NCBI GenBank assembly: GCA_028702695.1
Contig: JAQVOH010000002.1
Coordinates: forward strand, 1-45,559
Reading direction: 5' to 3'
From: Desulfotomaculaceae bacterium
GTDB taxonomy: Bacteria; Bacillota; Desulfotomaculia; Desulfotomaculales; Pelotomaculaceae
Length of the DNA stretch: 45,559 bases
Made by a program: the position numbers and the translations under genes. The notes below the pieces were generated by a model that saw only the letters and a list, made by a program, of their open reading frames with translations, did not search any database and was not told where the DNA came from. Shown here piece after piece: positions 1-6,184 of the stretch. How positions within the stretch are numbered: the stretch's first letter is position 1; each line of letters begins with the position of its first letter.

Positions 1-609
1 CATTTCGACAAGGTTACCAACACTTTACTTTCTAAGGGTTTATATATAAGGTATCCTAATGTTACCATCTCTAAAGTAACTGATTTTGTTAAAAAACAAA
101 ACTTCTTAACTGGGTTCCTCGGCGAGAAAAGACCTTCTCTCGCTCAAGAGATTGCTGCGTCTTTTCACATAGTTTTCTTAAACTCAGTGGGGAAGAACCT
201 AATGACCGGTTTCAGGCAGGTAGCCAAGTCGAAGCAGGTTCGAAATTATATTGATAGAGGTATAAAACTAACAGATAAAATTATAGACACATTCAGCGAT
301 CATCTTAAAGAGGAAGATATCCCTGTACCCATGTTTTGGGACAGGATGGTGACAGACTCGATTGAACCTCCTGTTTCGGATAAATTGATGATGTTTCAAA
401 TTGGAATGATAAGTACCTGCGGTGCAATGGAATACGCTTTTCTTATGACCTTGAACTTTAGACATGACCTCAAGGCGAAATATCTTCTTATCATGACTGA
501 AGCTGGAAATTTTGCAGAAGACGGAACAAATATAATGATAGACAACAACTGGTTTGAGGAACCGCCTCGTGTGGTTGACAGGGAGAAGCTTGTAAATAAA
601 ATACACTGA
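1..609 (+). CDS. DUF3231 family protein, 3' part (5' end outside window)
   Basis: The reading frame is open from base 1 to the TGA at 607-609, giving about 202 residues, so this is the C-terminal part of a gene that begins upstream. A GTG at 187 could be mistaken for the start, but the 62 codons before it continue the same protein (phrases such as VTDFVKKQNFLTG and LAQEIAASFHIVF). The alternation of helical segments, the phrase MTGFRQVAKSKQVRNY, and a C-terminal half with SDKLMMFQIGMI and DLKAKYLLIM fit the DUF3231 family. That family consists of four-helix-bundle-like proteins of roughly 330 residues, common in endospore formers and related to coat protein CotF. The biochemical role is unknown. 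The family call is from recognition of pattern, not a search. The gene is AT-rich compared with the mmc region. Confidence 0.7.
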   Translation, partial: HFDKVTNTLLSKGLYIRYPNVTISKVTDFVKKQNFLTGFLGEKRPSLAQEIAASFHIVFLNSVGKNLMTGFRQVAKSKQVRNYIDRGIKLTDKIIDTFSDHLKEEDIPVPMFWDRMVTDSIEPPVSDKLMMFQIGMISTCGAMEYAFLMTLNFRHDLKAKYLLIMTEAGNFAEDGTNIMIDNNWFEEPPRVVDREKLVNKIH

Positions 610-680
610 TTACTGCTTTTTTTTGACACATTCAAAGTGAAAGGTGGGCGGTTCCCAAAAGCGACTTTTCGTATCGGAAA

Positions 681-713
681 TTGTTCAACAATTTATTTAA
701 GAGATGTTATAAT
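681..713 (+). promoter_or_regulatory. possible sigma-A promoter before the hsdM fossil / YjbR gene
   Basis: A TATAAT hexamer lies at 708-713. The best upstream partner is TTCAAC at 684-689 with an 18-bp spacer, or TTGTTC at 681-686 with a long 21-bp spacer, so the -35 is weak. It is placed about 70 bp before the first ribosome binding site (AGGAG near 773). The rest of 610-785 shows no gene. Confidence 0.3.
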
Positions 714-785
714 AATTTCAATTAGTTGATTAGATTGGTATTCGCAATATCCAAGTTTTAATAATTATATTTAGGAGCAAAACAG

Positions 786-860
786 ATGCTGACAGGAGAA
801 ATCCGCAACAAGGTTGATAAAATATGGACTGATATATGGGCAGGTGGTATTAATGGGTGA
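786..860 (+). pseudogene. fossil 5' end of a type I restriction methylase subunit (hsdM)
   Basis: An ATG with a good Shine-Dalgarno (AGGAG about 8 bases upstream) opens 24 codons ending at TGA 858-860. The encoded start, MLTGEIRNKVDKIW followed by TDIWAGGI, is the typical N-terminus of HsdM/N6-adenine methyltransferase subunits of type I restriction systems. Those subunits normally continue for about 450-500 more residues. Homology is lost right after the GGI, at about base 850, where the next gene's ribosome binding site and ATG begin. I read this as a deletion or insertion junction that left only the hsdM start. It could still be translated as a leader that couples to the overlapping YjbR gene, since the TGA overlaps the codons after ATG 853. 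No hsdS or hsdR is seen. Confidence 0.6.
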
Positions 861-1245
861 ATCAATGATGAAATATGAATGGCTTGACGCGTATCTGCTA
901 GGAAAAGCGGGCGCGGAGCATGATTTCAAGATTGAATGGCAGTGGGATCGCTATCTTGTCCGGGGGAAGATGTTCGCGGCCACCTGTACCCCGGAACCGA
1001 AGTATAAGCCGCACAACGGGCGGAGCATGGTCATGCTAAAATGTGATCCGTTGCTTGCCGAACTGTTCCGGAAGGAGTATCCCGACGTGGTGCCGGGTTT
1101 CTACTGCGACAAGCGCTGCTGGAATTCGGTCTACCTCGACGGCGCCATGCCCGACGAAATCTTGAAGGATATGTGTGATATGTCCTACAAGCTAGTATTT
1201 GAGAAACTCCCGAAGAAAGTGCAAAAGGAGATACTCGGTGGGTAA
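853..1245 (+). CDS. MmcQ/YjbR family protein (DUF419)
   Basis: This is a 130-residue protein. The start MMKYEWLDAYLLGKAG, the central AATCTPEPKYKP, the segment VMLKCDPLLAELFRKEYPDV and the late VYLDGAMPDEILKDM match the small MmcQ/YjbR family, which has a CyaY-like fold and is suspected to bind DNA; its role is not established. I chose ATG 853 because AGGTGG at 842-847 is well spaced before it. ATG 865 or 868 are possible alternatives. The first codons overlap the stop of the hsdM fossil. The longer reading from 814 would run through the fossil and is rejected. It lies in a stretch of small, unrelated, probably acquired genes. Confidence 0.75.
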   Translation: MGESMMKYEWLDAYLLGKAGAEHDFKIEWQWDRYLVRGKMFAATCTPEPKYKPHNGRSMVMLKCDPLLAELFRKEYPDVVPGFYCDKRCWNSVYLDGAMPDEILKDMCDMSYKLVFEKLPKKVQKEILGG

Positions 1246-1392
1246 GGTTTGACAAAATGGATAATGGGAAAATACATATATCTGAACACGGGGGCATCCC
1301 GCATTGTTATCGAGTTGAAATGAATTTATTGCATTAGCTGAAATTTTCCTTAGCAAGTAAATATGCATACCACTTTTGAGGTGAAAACAATA

Positions 1393-1929
1393 ATGCTTGA
1401 AACCGAAAGACTAAGCCTGCGTCCCGTCACAGTGGACGACGCGGACGATATATTTGAATATTCCCGCACGGCGAATGTCGGGCCGAATGCGGGCTGGAAG
1501 CCTCATGAAAACCTTGAGGAAACGCTTGAAATTATGAAGCTGATTTTCCTTGATAAGGAAGGTGTCTTTGGCATTGTCCTGAAAGAAAAAGGAAAGCTTA
1601 TTGGCTCCGCCGGCCTGATTGCCGATCCGAAGAGAGAAAACGATCAGGTACGGATGCTGGGCTACGCCATAGGAGAGGCATATTGGGGACAAGGTTACAT
1701 GACAGAAGCGGTGCAGGCAATCGTGCGATACGGCTTTGACACACTCGACCTTGATTTGATATCCGCCTACTGCTATCCGCGCAATGCCCGCTCAAAGCGC
1801 GTGCTTAAAAAATGCGGCTTTACCTGTGAAGGAACTCTGAAGATGGCTGAAAAGCTATATAATGGAAACATCTACGACAATGAATGCTGGGCATTGTCGC
1901 GTCATCATCATCTGGGAGGTGCAATATAA
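1393..1929 (+). CDS. GNAT family N-acetyltransferase (RimJ/RimL-like)
   Basis: The 178-residue protein begins LETERLSLRPVTVDDADDIF, the usual opening of RimJ/RimL-type GNAT proteins that acetylate N-terminal or side-chain amines using acetyl-CoA. The acetyl-CoA binding signature appears as GYAIGEAYWGQGYMTEAVQA (Q/RxxGxG/A-like loop, about residues 93-112), followed by the typical N-ARSKRVLKKCGF segment. ATG 1393 is chosen because GAGGTG (1378-1383) precedes it at normal spacing; the in-frame ATG at 1363 lacks this. Its TAA overlaps by one base the ATG of the truncated glycosylase gene, so the two were cotranslated. The substrate cannot be inferred. Confidence 0.85.
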   Translation: MLETERLSLRPVTVDDADDIFEYSRTANVGPNAGWKPHENLEETLEIMKLIFLDKEGVFGIVLKEKGKLIGSAGLIADPKRENDQVRMLGYAIGEAYWGQGYMTEAVQAIVRYGFDTLDLDLISAYCYPRNARSKRVLKKCGFTCEGTLKMAEKLYNGNIYDNECWALSRHHHLGGAI

Positions 1930-2285
1930 TGCTCGAAATACCAGAGAGTACGACCATCGCCAGACAGCTAAATGAAACGGTGCGTGGGAAAACGATCCGC
2001 AGGGTCGTCGCCAATGCTTCACCCCACAAGTTCGCGTTTTATCACGGCGACCCGGCGGATTATGATGCGCTCATTACCGGGCAGGTCGTCGGAGACAGTT
2101 TCGGCATCGGGGCGATGGTGGAAATCGCCGCCGGCAACCGCCGCATAGTCCTCGGTGACGGTGCTAACCTGCGTTATTATGATGATTCGACCAAAGCTCC
2201 GATATTGGAGACAAGACATGTGCGCCTACTTCACACCGATGTGCATATTGTCGTATCTGTATTTAAAAATCAGCTGCCTGCATGA
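1929..2285 (+). pseudogene. truncated Fpg/Nei-like DNA glycosylase (N-terminal part only)
   Basis: An ATG at 1929 with GGAGGTG (1914-1920) opens 118 codons. Residues 1-95 read as a Fpg/Nei-type relative: LEIPESTTIARQLNET at the start (the family's N-terminal catalytic face is divergent here), then KFAFYHGDP and GDGANLRYY. Family members of this type are around 270 residues and contain H2TH and zinc-finger parts downstream. Here homology stops after about residue 95 and a short unrelated tail follows, then a different gene. It therefore lacks the DNA-binding half and is probably non-functional. The break lies near base 2210. The family call comes from recognition of the N-terminal pattern only. 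Confidence 0.55.
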
Positions 2286-2317
2286 AGGCGGAACACTTAT
2301 TGGAGGAAATACAAATA

Positions 2318-2785
2318 ATGAAATTTCAATGCGCTTTGCTGGCCGTAAAAGACATTGAGGTATCGAAAAGGTTCTACGGAGAGCTGTTTAATCAAAAGAT
2401 CGTCCTTGACCTGGGCAAAAACGTGACCTTCGACGGTGGGTTTGCCATACAGGAGGATTTCGCGTGGCTGTTAGATTTACCTGCGGATTCCGTCGTTTCC
2501 AAGTCCAACAACATGGAGCTTTACTTTGAGGTGGACGACTTTGACGCCTTTCTCAAAAAGCTTGGCGGCTTTGAAGTCCTGTACGTTCACCCGCCGAAAA
2601 AGCACGAATGGCAGCAGCGCGTCGTGCGCATTTACGACCCCGACTGGCACATCATTGAGATTGGGGAGTCCATGGCGGTGATCGCACGTAGATATCTCGC
2701 CCAAGGGTACTCCGTCGAGGAAACGGCGAAAATCATTCAGCACCCTTTGGAGTTCGTTGAACTGTGCAAGACCGGAAAGGTCTGA
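2318..2785 (+). CDS. VOC (glyoxalase/bleomycin resistance-type) family protein
   Basis: A 155-residue protein. Residues 1-115 form a vicinal-oxygen-chelate domain: CALLAVKDIEVSKRFYGELF at the start (first beta-alpha module), NMELYFEVDDFDAFLKKLG in the middle, and YDPDWHIIEIGESM near the end, where the D-P-x-x-H/N-x-I-E motif supplies metal-binding-type residues. A C-terminal extension of about 40 residues (RRYLAQGYSVEETAKIIQ) looks like a small helical segment. ATG 2318 is chosen for GGAGG at 2302-2306; the ATG at 2282 lacks one. Substrate is unknown; members act as lyases, isomerases, dioxygenases or drug-binding proteins. It follows the truncated glycosylase closely. Confidence 0.8.
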   Translation: MKFQCALLAVKDIEVSKRFYGELFNQKIVLDLGKNVTFDGGFAIQEDFAWLLDLPADSVVSKSNNMELYFEVDDFDAFLKKLGGFEVLYVHPPKKHEWQQRVVRIYDPDWHIIEIGESMAVIARRYLAQGYSVEETAKIIQHPLEFVELCKTGKV

Positions 2786-2853
2786 GTACTCTATAAAGCT
2801 ATTTTATGACAATGTATAGACTGAAAAGGCGGTTTTAATTTATAGAACTTCGC

Positions 2854-2892
2854 CCCTGAAAACTCACGGCCTTGTGCCGTGAGTTTTCAGGG
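2854..2892. other. perfect 17-bp hairpin at the head of repeat copy 1
   Basis: Left arm 2854-2870 and right arm 2876-2892 are exactly complementary (17 bp) around the loop CTTGT. No T-tract follows, so it is not a convincing intrinsic terminator. The related repeat near 4.2 kb has a different hairpin in the same position, just before the shared GGCGT(T/A)ACTAGCCGC block. Confidence 0.75.
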
Positions 2893-3092
2893 CTTTGGCG
2901 TTACTAGCCGCTGTATGAACTCGCAACGGTAACGACGAAGGAGTGTGTACCATCGATTGAGAGTGTCACGCTAACAGTTAGCCTGCGGGCGGCGATACCA
3001 AAACGCCAGCACAACAACGACTAGAAACTGCCCAACTAGAAGGCGCAAACCAAACCGGAGGCCTCTTTAATTCAGGGCGGGTTTACATAATA
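2893..3092. repeat. structured non-coding repeat, copy 1
   Basis: This stretch has no plausible gene and aligns by eye with 4209-4558. Shared blocks include GGCGT(T/A)ACTAGCCGC, TAACGACGAAGGAGTGT, CCATCGAT, GAGAGTGTC, GCGGGCGGCGATA (2985-2997 here), CTAGAAGG and the closing GGGCGGGTT(T/A)ACATAATA. Copy 1 lacks about 140 bases found in the middle of copy 2. The orientation is the same as copy 2. Conserved short blocks separated by variable ones, and differing hairpins at the same place, suggest an RNA or a mobile-element end rather than a decayed protein gene. The class is not identified. Confidence 0.65.
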
Positions 3093-3175
3093 CCTGCCTT
3101 ATCGGCTCACGGAGCTTCCGTTATCTAATGCGCAGTGGGCGGATAAGGACCTATTATGTAAAGGTTAACCCGCCC
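3075..3175. repeat. 101-bp long imperfect palindrome
   Basis: Three nested pairs of arms are exact: GGGCGGGTT (3075-3083) with 3167-3175; TACATAATA (3084-3092) with TATTATGTA (3152-3160); CCTTATC (3097-3103) with GATAAGG (3142-3148). Within the loop, ACGGA-GCT-TCCGT (3109-3121) is another small hairpin. The shape recalls a transposon end pair, a MITE-like element or a folded recombination site. The ACATAATA arm motif recurs in copy 2. Confidence 0.7.
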
Positions 3176-3230
3176 GACTAGAAGGTAGATTAATCAGCTT
3201 GAATGAAAGGCAGAATTAAGGGTGAAAATA

Positions 3231-3283
3231 TATATTATGAGTAATATATTACGTAACAATTTATGATGTATTTATTGTATAAT
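3231..3283 (+). promoter_or_regulatory. candidate operator and promoter of the toxin-antitoxin pair
   Basis: An inverted repeat TATATTA-TGAG-TAATATA spans 3231-3248, followed at once by the palindrome TTACGTAA (3249-3256). A TATAAT -10 lies at 3278-3283; the -35 region is poor (TAACAA 3254-3259, 18-bp spacer) and overlaps the palindrome. Antitoxins of this kind usually repress their own operon from such palindromes, so these are likely binding sites for the antitoxin or the complex. Confidence 0.5.
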
Positions 3284-3316
3284 AAGGTTAGAATTAAATG
3301 AGAGGAGGTAAAACAG

Positions 3317-3628
3317 GTGAACACAAAAACCGCAAATAAACCAAGTTTTAACGTTGACCAACTGGTTTCAGCTTCTCTTGCATCTAAGAATTTTGGGGAT
3401 TTACGGAAAAAGGCCAAAAGAGTACCTCTTTTTATTACCGATAATGGCAATGTGGATACTGTTCTCATAGGCTATGAATATTATGAAAAAATGTATCAAC
3501 GATTAGTAGAATTAGAGGAAAAAGAGGAGACAAGAATTCTTAAAGAAAGAGTTGAGCGACTAGAGAGCGATCCCGCATTAGCAATTTCTTGGAGATCTAT
3601 TCGTCGCTCAGGTCAACAAGATGAATAA
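3317..3628 (+). CDS. antitoxin, Phd/YefM-like
   Basis: A 103-residue protein starting at GTG 3317, chosen because GAGGAGG (3302-3308) stands eight bases before it. The N-terminal half (SASLASKNFGDLRKKAKRVP, then FITDNGNVDTVLIGYEYYEK) follows the Phd/YefM pattern: a small DNA-binding fold that ends in the long helix whose C-terminal tail wraps the toxin. The tail here is charged (LEEKEETRILKERVERLE). Its stop overlaps the toxin start by eight bases, typical of TA operons with translational coupling. It is AT-rich and surrounded by repeats, which suggests acquisition. The family call is by pattern. Confidence 0.75.
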   Translation: MNTKTANKPSFNVDQLVSASLASKNFGDLRKKAKRVPLFITDNGNVDTVLIGYEYYEKMYQRLVELEEKEETRILKERVERLESDPALAISWRSIRRSGQQDE

Positions 3629-4019
3629 AAAAAGGCGTTTTGATGTCAGGTTAGATCCAGATGCTGCTAAAGAATATCAAAAGATAGATAATTCCGTTAT
3701 TAGAATTGTTGATAAAGCAATAGATGAATTAGAGATCAGAGCCGATGAAGTTGGAAAACCATTAGGAAATAAAAGAGAGATAAAGCTTATTGGTTGTCGA
3801 GAGATAAAACTTCGTGATGCAGGTATTAGGATTATATTCAAAATTGCTAGTGAAGTTGTAGATATATTAAGGATTGTGTATGTACTTACTATTGAGTCTC
3901 GTGGCAAAGACTACGTCTTTAAAACTGCACATAAACGATTCAGGATACTTCAATCTTCTAAATATAAAATTTCAGAGTTTCTCAAAAATGCTACTAAATG
4001 GCGAGGTCGAAGAAAATAG
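3621..4019 (+). CDS. toxin, RelE/ParE superfamily
   Basis: A 132-residue basic protein. The order RFDVRLDPDAAKEYQKI, then a helical stretch, then PLGNKREIKLIGCREIKLRD, then GIRIIFKIASEVVDILRIVY matches the RelE/ParE fold (helix hairpin followed by a four-strand sheet). It is longer than the usual 85-100 residues; the last 30 residues, basic and ending KWRGRRK, are an extension. RelE toxins cut mRNA in the ribosome and ParE toxins poison gyrase; the sequence alone does not decide which. ATG 3621 lies inside the antitoxin gene's 3' end. Confidence 0.75.
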   Translation: MNKKRRFDVRLDPDAAKEYQKIDNSVIRIVDKAIDELEIRADEVGKPLGNKREIKLIGCREIKLRDAGIRIIFKIASEVVDILRIVYVLTIESRGKDYVFKTAHKRFRILQSSKYKISEFLKNATKWRGRRK

Positions 4020-4068
4020 ATCTTAATTTCGCCCGGCAGTTATCTGAATGCTCTAGGATAAACAGTTA

Positions 4069-4080
4069 GTTAACATAATA
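4069..4080. repeat. isolated copy of the GTTAACATAATA motif
   Basis: The 12-mer GTTAACATAATA also closes repeat copy 2 (4548-4559) and, with one mismatch, copy 1. Here it stands alone between the toxin gene and copy 2, inside a looser inverted pair GCCCGG (about 4031-4036) and CCGGGC (about 4096-4101). This suggests the remains of a third element end. Confidence 0.4.
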
Positions 4081-4189
4081 CAGCACTGTCAGGACCGGGC
4101 TTTCGCAAAAAGAAAAATCCTCGTATGGCCGAAACCTTTCGTATGTGTATCAATCGCAAAAACAAAGAGTAACACAGGAGGCACCCAGG

Positions 4190-4561
4190 TCACGTACCGG
4201 AGGGTGTCTTCGGCGTAACTAGCCGCGCAAGTGTAAGCAACGGGGTAACGACGAAGGAGTGTTGGCCATCGATAAGAGAGTGTCGCTCAAACATAAGCCC
4301 GCCGGTTATTGCTAGGCCATAGTATCCATTTTAAGACACGAAAAAAGTATATCTGGTATGAATACCTTCGGGGATGTGTTTTGGGGTTTAATCAAAAGAG
4401 AGATATTATGTAAAACCCGCATAGGTGCTGTAACACCCATGACCAACCTTGCGGGCGGCGATAACAACAACGCCAGCGCCAGTAAAAGTAACGTCTGCCC
4501 AGCTAGAAGGTACAACCAGGCCGGGAGCCACTTCCAGAAAGGGCGGGTTAACATAATATCT
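4190..4561. repeat. structured non-coding repeat, copy 2 (longer form)
   Basis: This is the second, longer copy of the repeat at 2893-3092. It opens with a hairpin (CACCC near 4185-4190 pairing with GGGTG near 4202-4206), then GGCGTAACTAGCCGC, TAACGACGAAGGAGTGT and CCATCGAT. An extra middle of about 140 bases follows, then GCGGGCGGCGATA (4451-4463) and the closing GGGCGGGTTAACATAATA (4541-4558). Its 3' part is bounded by exact inverted arms AGATATTATGT (4401-4411) and ACATAATATCT (4551-4561), with AACCCGC (4414-4420) and GCGGGTT (4543-4549) inside them. The ORFs that cross it show no protein character. Confidence 0.65.
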
Positions 4562-4742
4562 ATTATCGGAACATCAATACAGGACTCAAAAAGGGGTTTG
4601 GATCAGTGCTACCACTATAAATAAATATTTACAATTTGTAAAGAGAAGGTCCTATAATTTTATGGTTACAACAGTAATACGAAAAAATAATACGAAAAAT
4701 AATTTGCCATGCTGTTTAGTTTGCTTATTTTGAGTCCTATGA

Positions 4743-4766
4743 GTATTCCGGGATATTTGGGAATAC
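4743..4766. other. small inverted repeat in the 4.56-4.84 kb gap
   Basis: GTATTCC (4743-4749) and GGAATAC (4760-4766) form a 7-bp hairpin with a ten-base loop. No T-tract follows on either strand. Nothing else recognisable was seen between repeat copy 2 and the terminator at 4843. Confidence 0.4.
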
Positions 4767-4842
4767 CAAAAATAACAGATCTCTTCTGATGTGAAAAAGA
4801 TTATATCCCTCCCATTTAACTTTTGCATTATTCGGGCAATTG

Positions 4843-4865
4843 AAAAAACCGGCCTTCACCGGTTT
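4843..4865 (-). terminator. intrinsic terminator overlapping the end of the Cys-rich gene
   Basis: Read on the minus strand, AAACCGG-TGAAGG-CCGGTTT is followed by further Ts (six in a row in all). The loop contains the TGA stop of the small cysteine-rich gene, so the 5' arm encodes its last residues. Confidence 0.75.
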
Positions 4866-5107
4866 GTAGGGGCCTTTTTGAATATTTTCCTTTTCTTCGT
4901 ACCGCTACTCTCCTCCAAAAATAAGATATCATCTATGATAATAGTTTTAAAATCAGGTAATTCGAGACATTTTGCACAATTGTCACAAATTCTTCCAGGG
5001 TCAAGGTCGCATACAAAACATTCGCAGCAATTATCGCAAATCTTATTATCCTCTAAAATACATTTAATAGATAATGCGTCAGATTTTACATTTCCATTTT
5101 TCTGCAT
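4856..5107 (-). CDS. small cysteine-rich protein of unknown function
   Basis: An 83-residue protein with a dense cysteine cluster: ICDNCCECFVC (about residues 23-33) and ICDNCAKCLEL (about 40-50), giving two C-x2-C-based groups plus an earlier IKC. This arrangement could bind zinc or an iron-sulfur cluster; no family function is recalled. The C-terminus is acidic then basic. ATG 5107 is preferred (AGGA about ten bases upstream); a TTG at 5113 is an alternative. An overlapping plus-strand frame has no protein-like features, and the cysteine spacing plus a terminator placed exactly at its stop support the minus-strand reading. It is followed on the same strand, upstream, by the phospholipase-like gene. 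Confidence 0.6.
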   Translation of the reverse strand: MQKNGNVKSDALSIKCILEDNKICDNCCECFVCDLDPGRICDNCAKCLELPDFKTIIIDDILFLEESSGTKKRKIFKKAPTNR

Positions 5108-5218
5108 TGGCAAATCATCCTTATCAGTAAGTTAAATGAAATTAAAAACACAGTAATATTCTATAACGTTCTAAGTTATATTGCATTACTTTATCCCTAA
5201 AATGATTATAAATAAGCC

Positions 5219-5962
5219 TTAATGGGTAAATGGAGTGGTGGAATGTCTTAAAGACGGCTTATTATTGATTAAAGGCCTATCTGATATAGTGGTAAAGTCG
5301 ACGGCAAACTTTAGAAAGCCTGCTGTCGAACGTTGGGCCAGTGGTAACAGAACACTGGTTGCAAGCTTATAAGATGCATCTGTACCGATATTAGACACAT
5401 ATGGAAAATAGCACCTTGATAATTTAGCGTTAAACAATAGCCAGTCGCGTGGAGTAGAATATCTATTGTAGATACCTCCTGCCTCAACAGCAAAATCATC
5501 ATAGTTATTTAATACCCAGTTCTCATATTCCTTATGACCGGAGAAAGCTGCCCCCTTAGCATGGTGCGGAACGCACAGGTCCTGGATCAGGTGTAAAGCC
5601 GCTCCCAAGTAAAAATAGTACTTCCCCTTATCTCCATGTTCCCAGTGTCTTAGGGCTTTGTTGAAAAAATTATCAAACTCCAGCCTTGCATCAGGCCAGG
5701 GACCTAGCCCTTGGCTGACAACTGGGTCGAAATAATGTGAAAAATTCTTCCATCCTTTATCTGCCCATAGGACTCCCTTGTTTAAGAATTCTATATGATT
5801 GCTTATATTGCGGGCGTATGGTATAGCTCCGTCGTTTTTAAGTATAAGCAAAGCTTGGTTAATGCAAAAAAGGTGGGTATCCCCCTTGCCTGATACAAGC
5901 TTTTGAATTGGTGCTCCCGCAGCTAGAAACAGTTTAACCGCATTCCATGAGGTTGGCCCCAT
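5219..5962 (-). CDS. zinc-dependent phospholipase C-like protein (S1/P1 nuclease superfamily)
   Basis: A 247-residue protein resembling Bacillus cereus phosphatidylcholine-hydrolysing PLC over its whole length: SGKGDTHLFCINQALLIL at the N-terminus (metal His), a central FSHYFDP, and YFYLGAALHLIQDLCVPHHA then GHKEYENWV, which carry the H-x3-D and H-x3-E zinc ligands. Late GIYNRYSTPRDWL and TAGFLKFAVDF also match. ATG 5962 is preferred over 6001 because GGGGAGGG stands just before it. No signal peptide is visible, unlike the secreted PLCs, whose mature N-terminal Trp is itself a zinc ligand; a Trp does occur at residue 6. Possible roles are membrane lipid turnover or a spore/mother-cell function; these are inferences. 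Confidence 0.75.
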   Translation of the reverse strand: MGPTSWNAVKLFLAAGAPIQKLVSGKGDTHLFCINQALLILKNDGAIPYARNISNHIEFLNKGVLWADKGWKNFSHYFDPVVSQGLGPWPDARLEFDNFFNKALRHWEHGDKGKYYFYLGAALHLIQDLCVPHHAKGAAFSGHKEYENWVLNNYDDFAVEAGGIYNRYSTPRDWLLFNAKLSRCYFPYVSNIGTDASYKLATSVLLPLAQRSTAGFLKFAVDFTTISDRPLINNKPSLRHSTTPFTH

Positions 5963-6184
5963 TATTACCCTCCCCTGAATTTCAATAATATTTTTGTTCA
6001 TAAACTTTATTAAAGATCCTAGACAATGGTGGTAATATATCCCACACTTTGCTTAAATATTACTTAGCAACATATATAATTGCAAAATAAATCTAAAATA
6101 ATAAAAAAACTACCATTCTGAAAGGAATTACCATCTCTTAAAAAGAAATAAAATTAAATATCAATATATGAAAGAGGTGGTAAT

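Noticed and set aside
4312-4624. Overlapping frames on both strands across repeat copy 2
   Set aside because: Their products show no family pattern, and the region matches the non-coding repeat at 2.9 kb, where the frames are not kept.
4791-5135. Plus-strand frame opposite the cysteine-rich gene
   Set aside because: The minus-strand product has regular cysteine spacing, an RBS and a terminator exactly at its stop; the plus-strand product has none of these.
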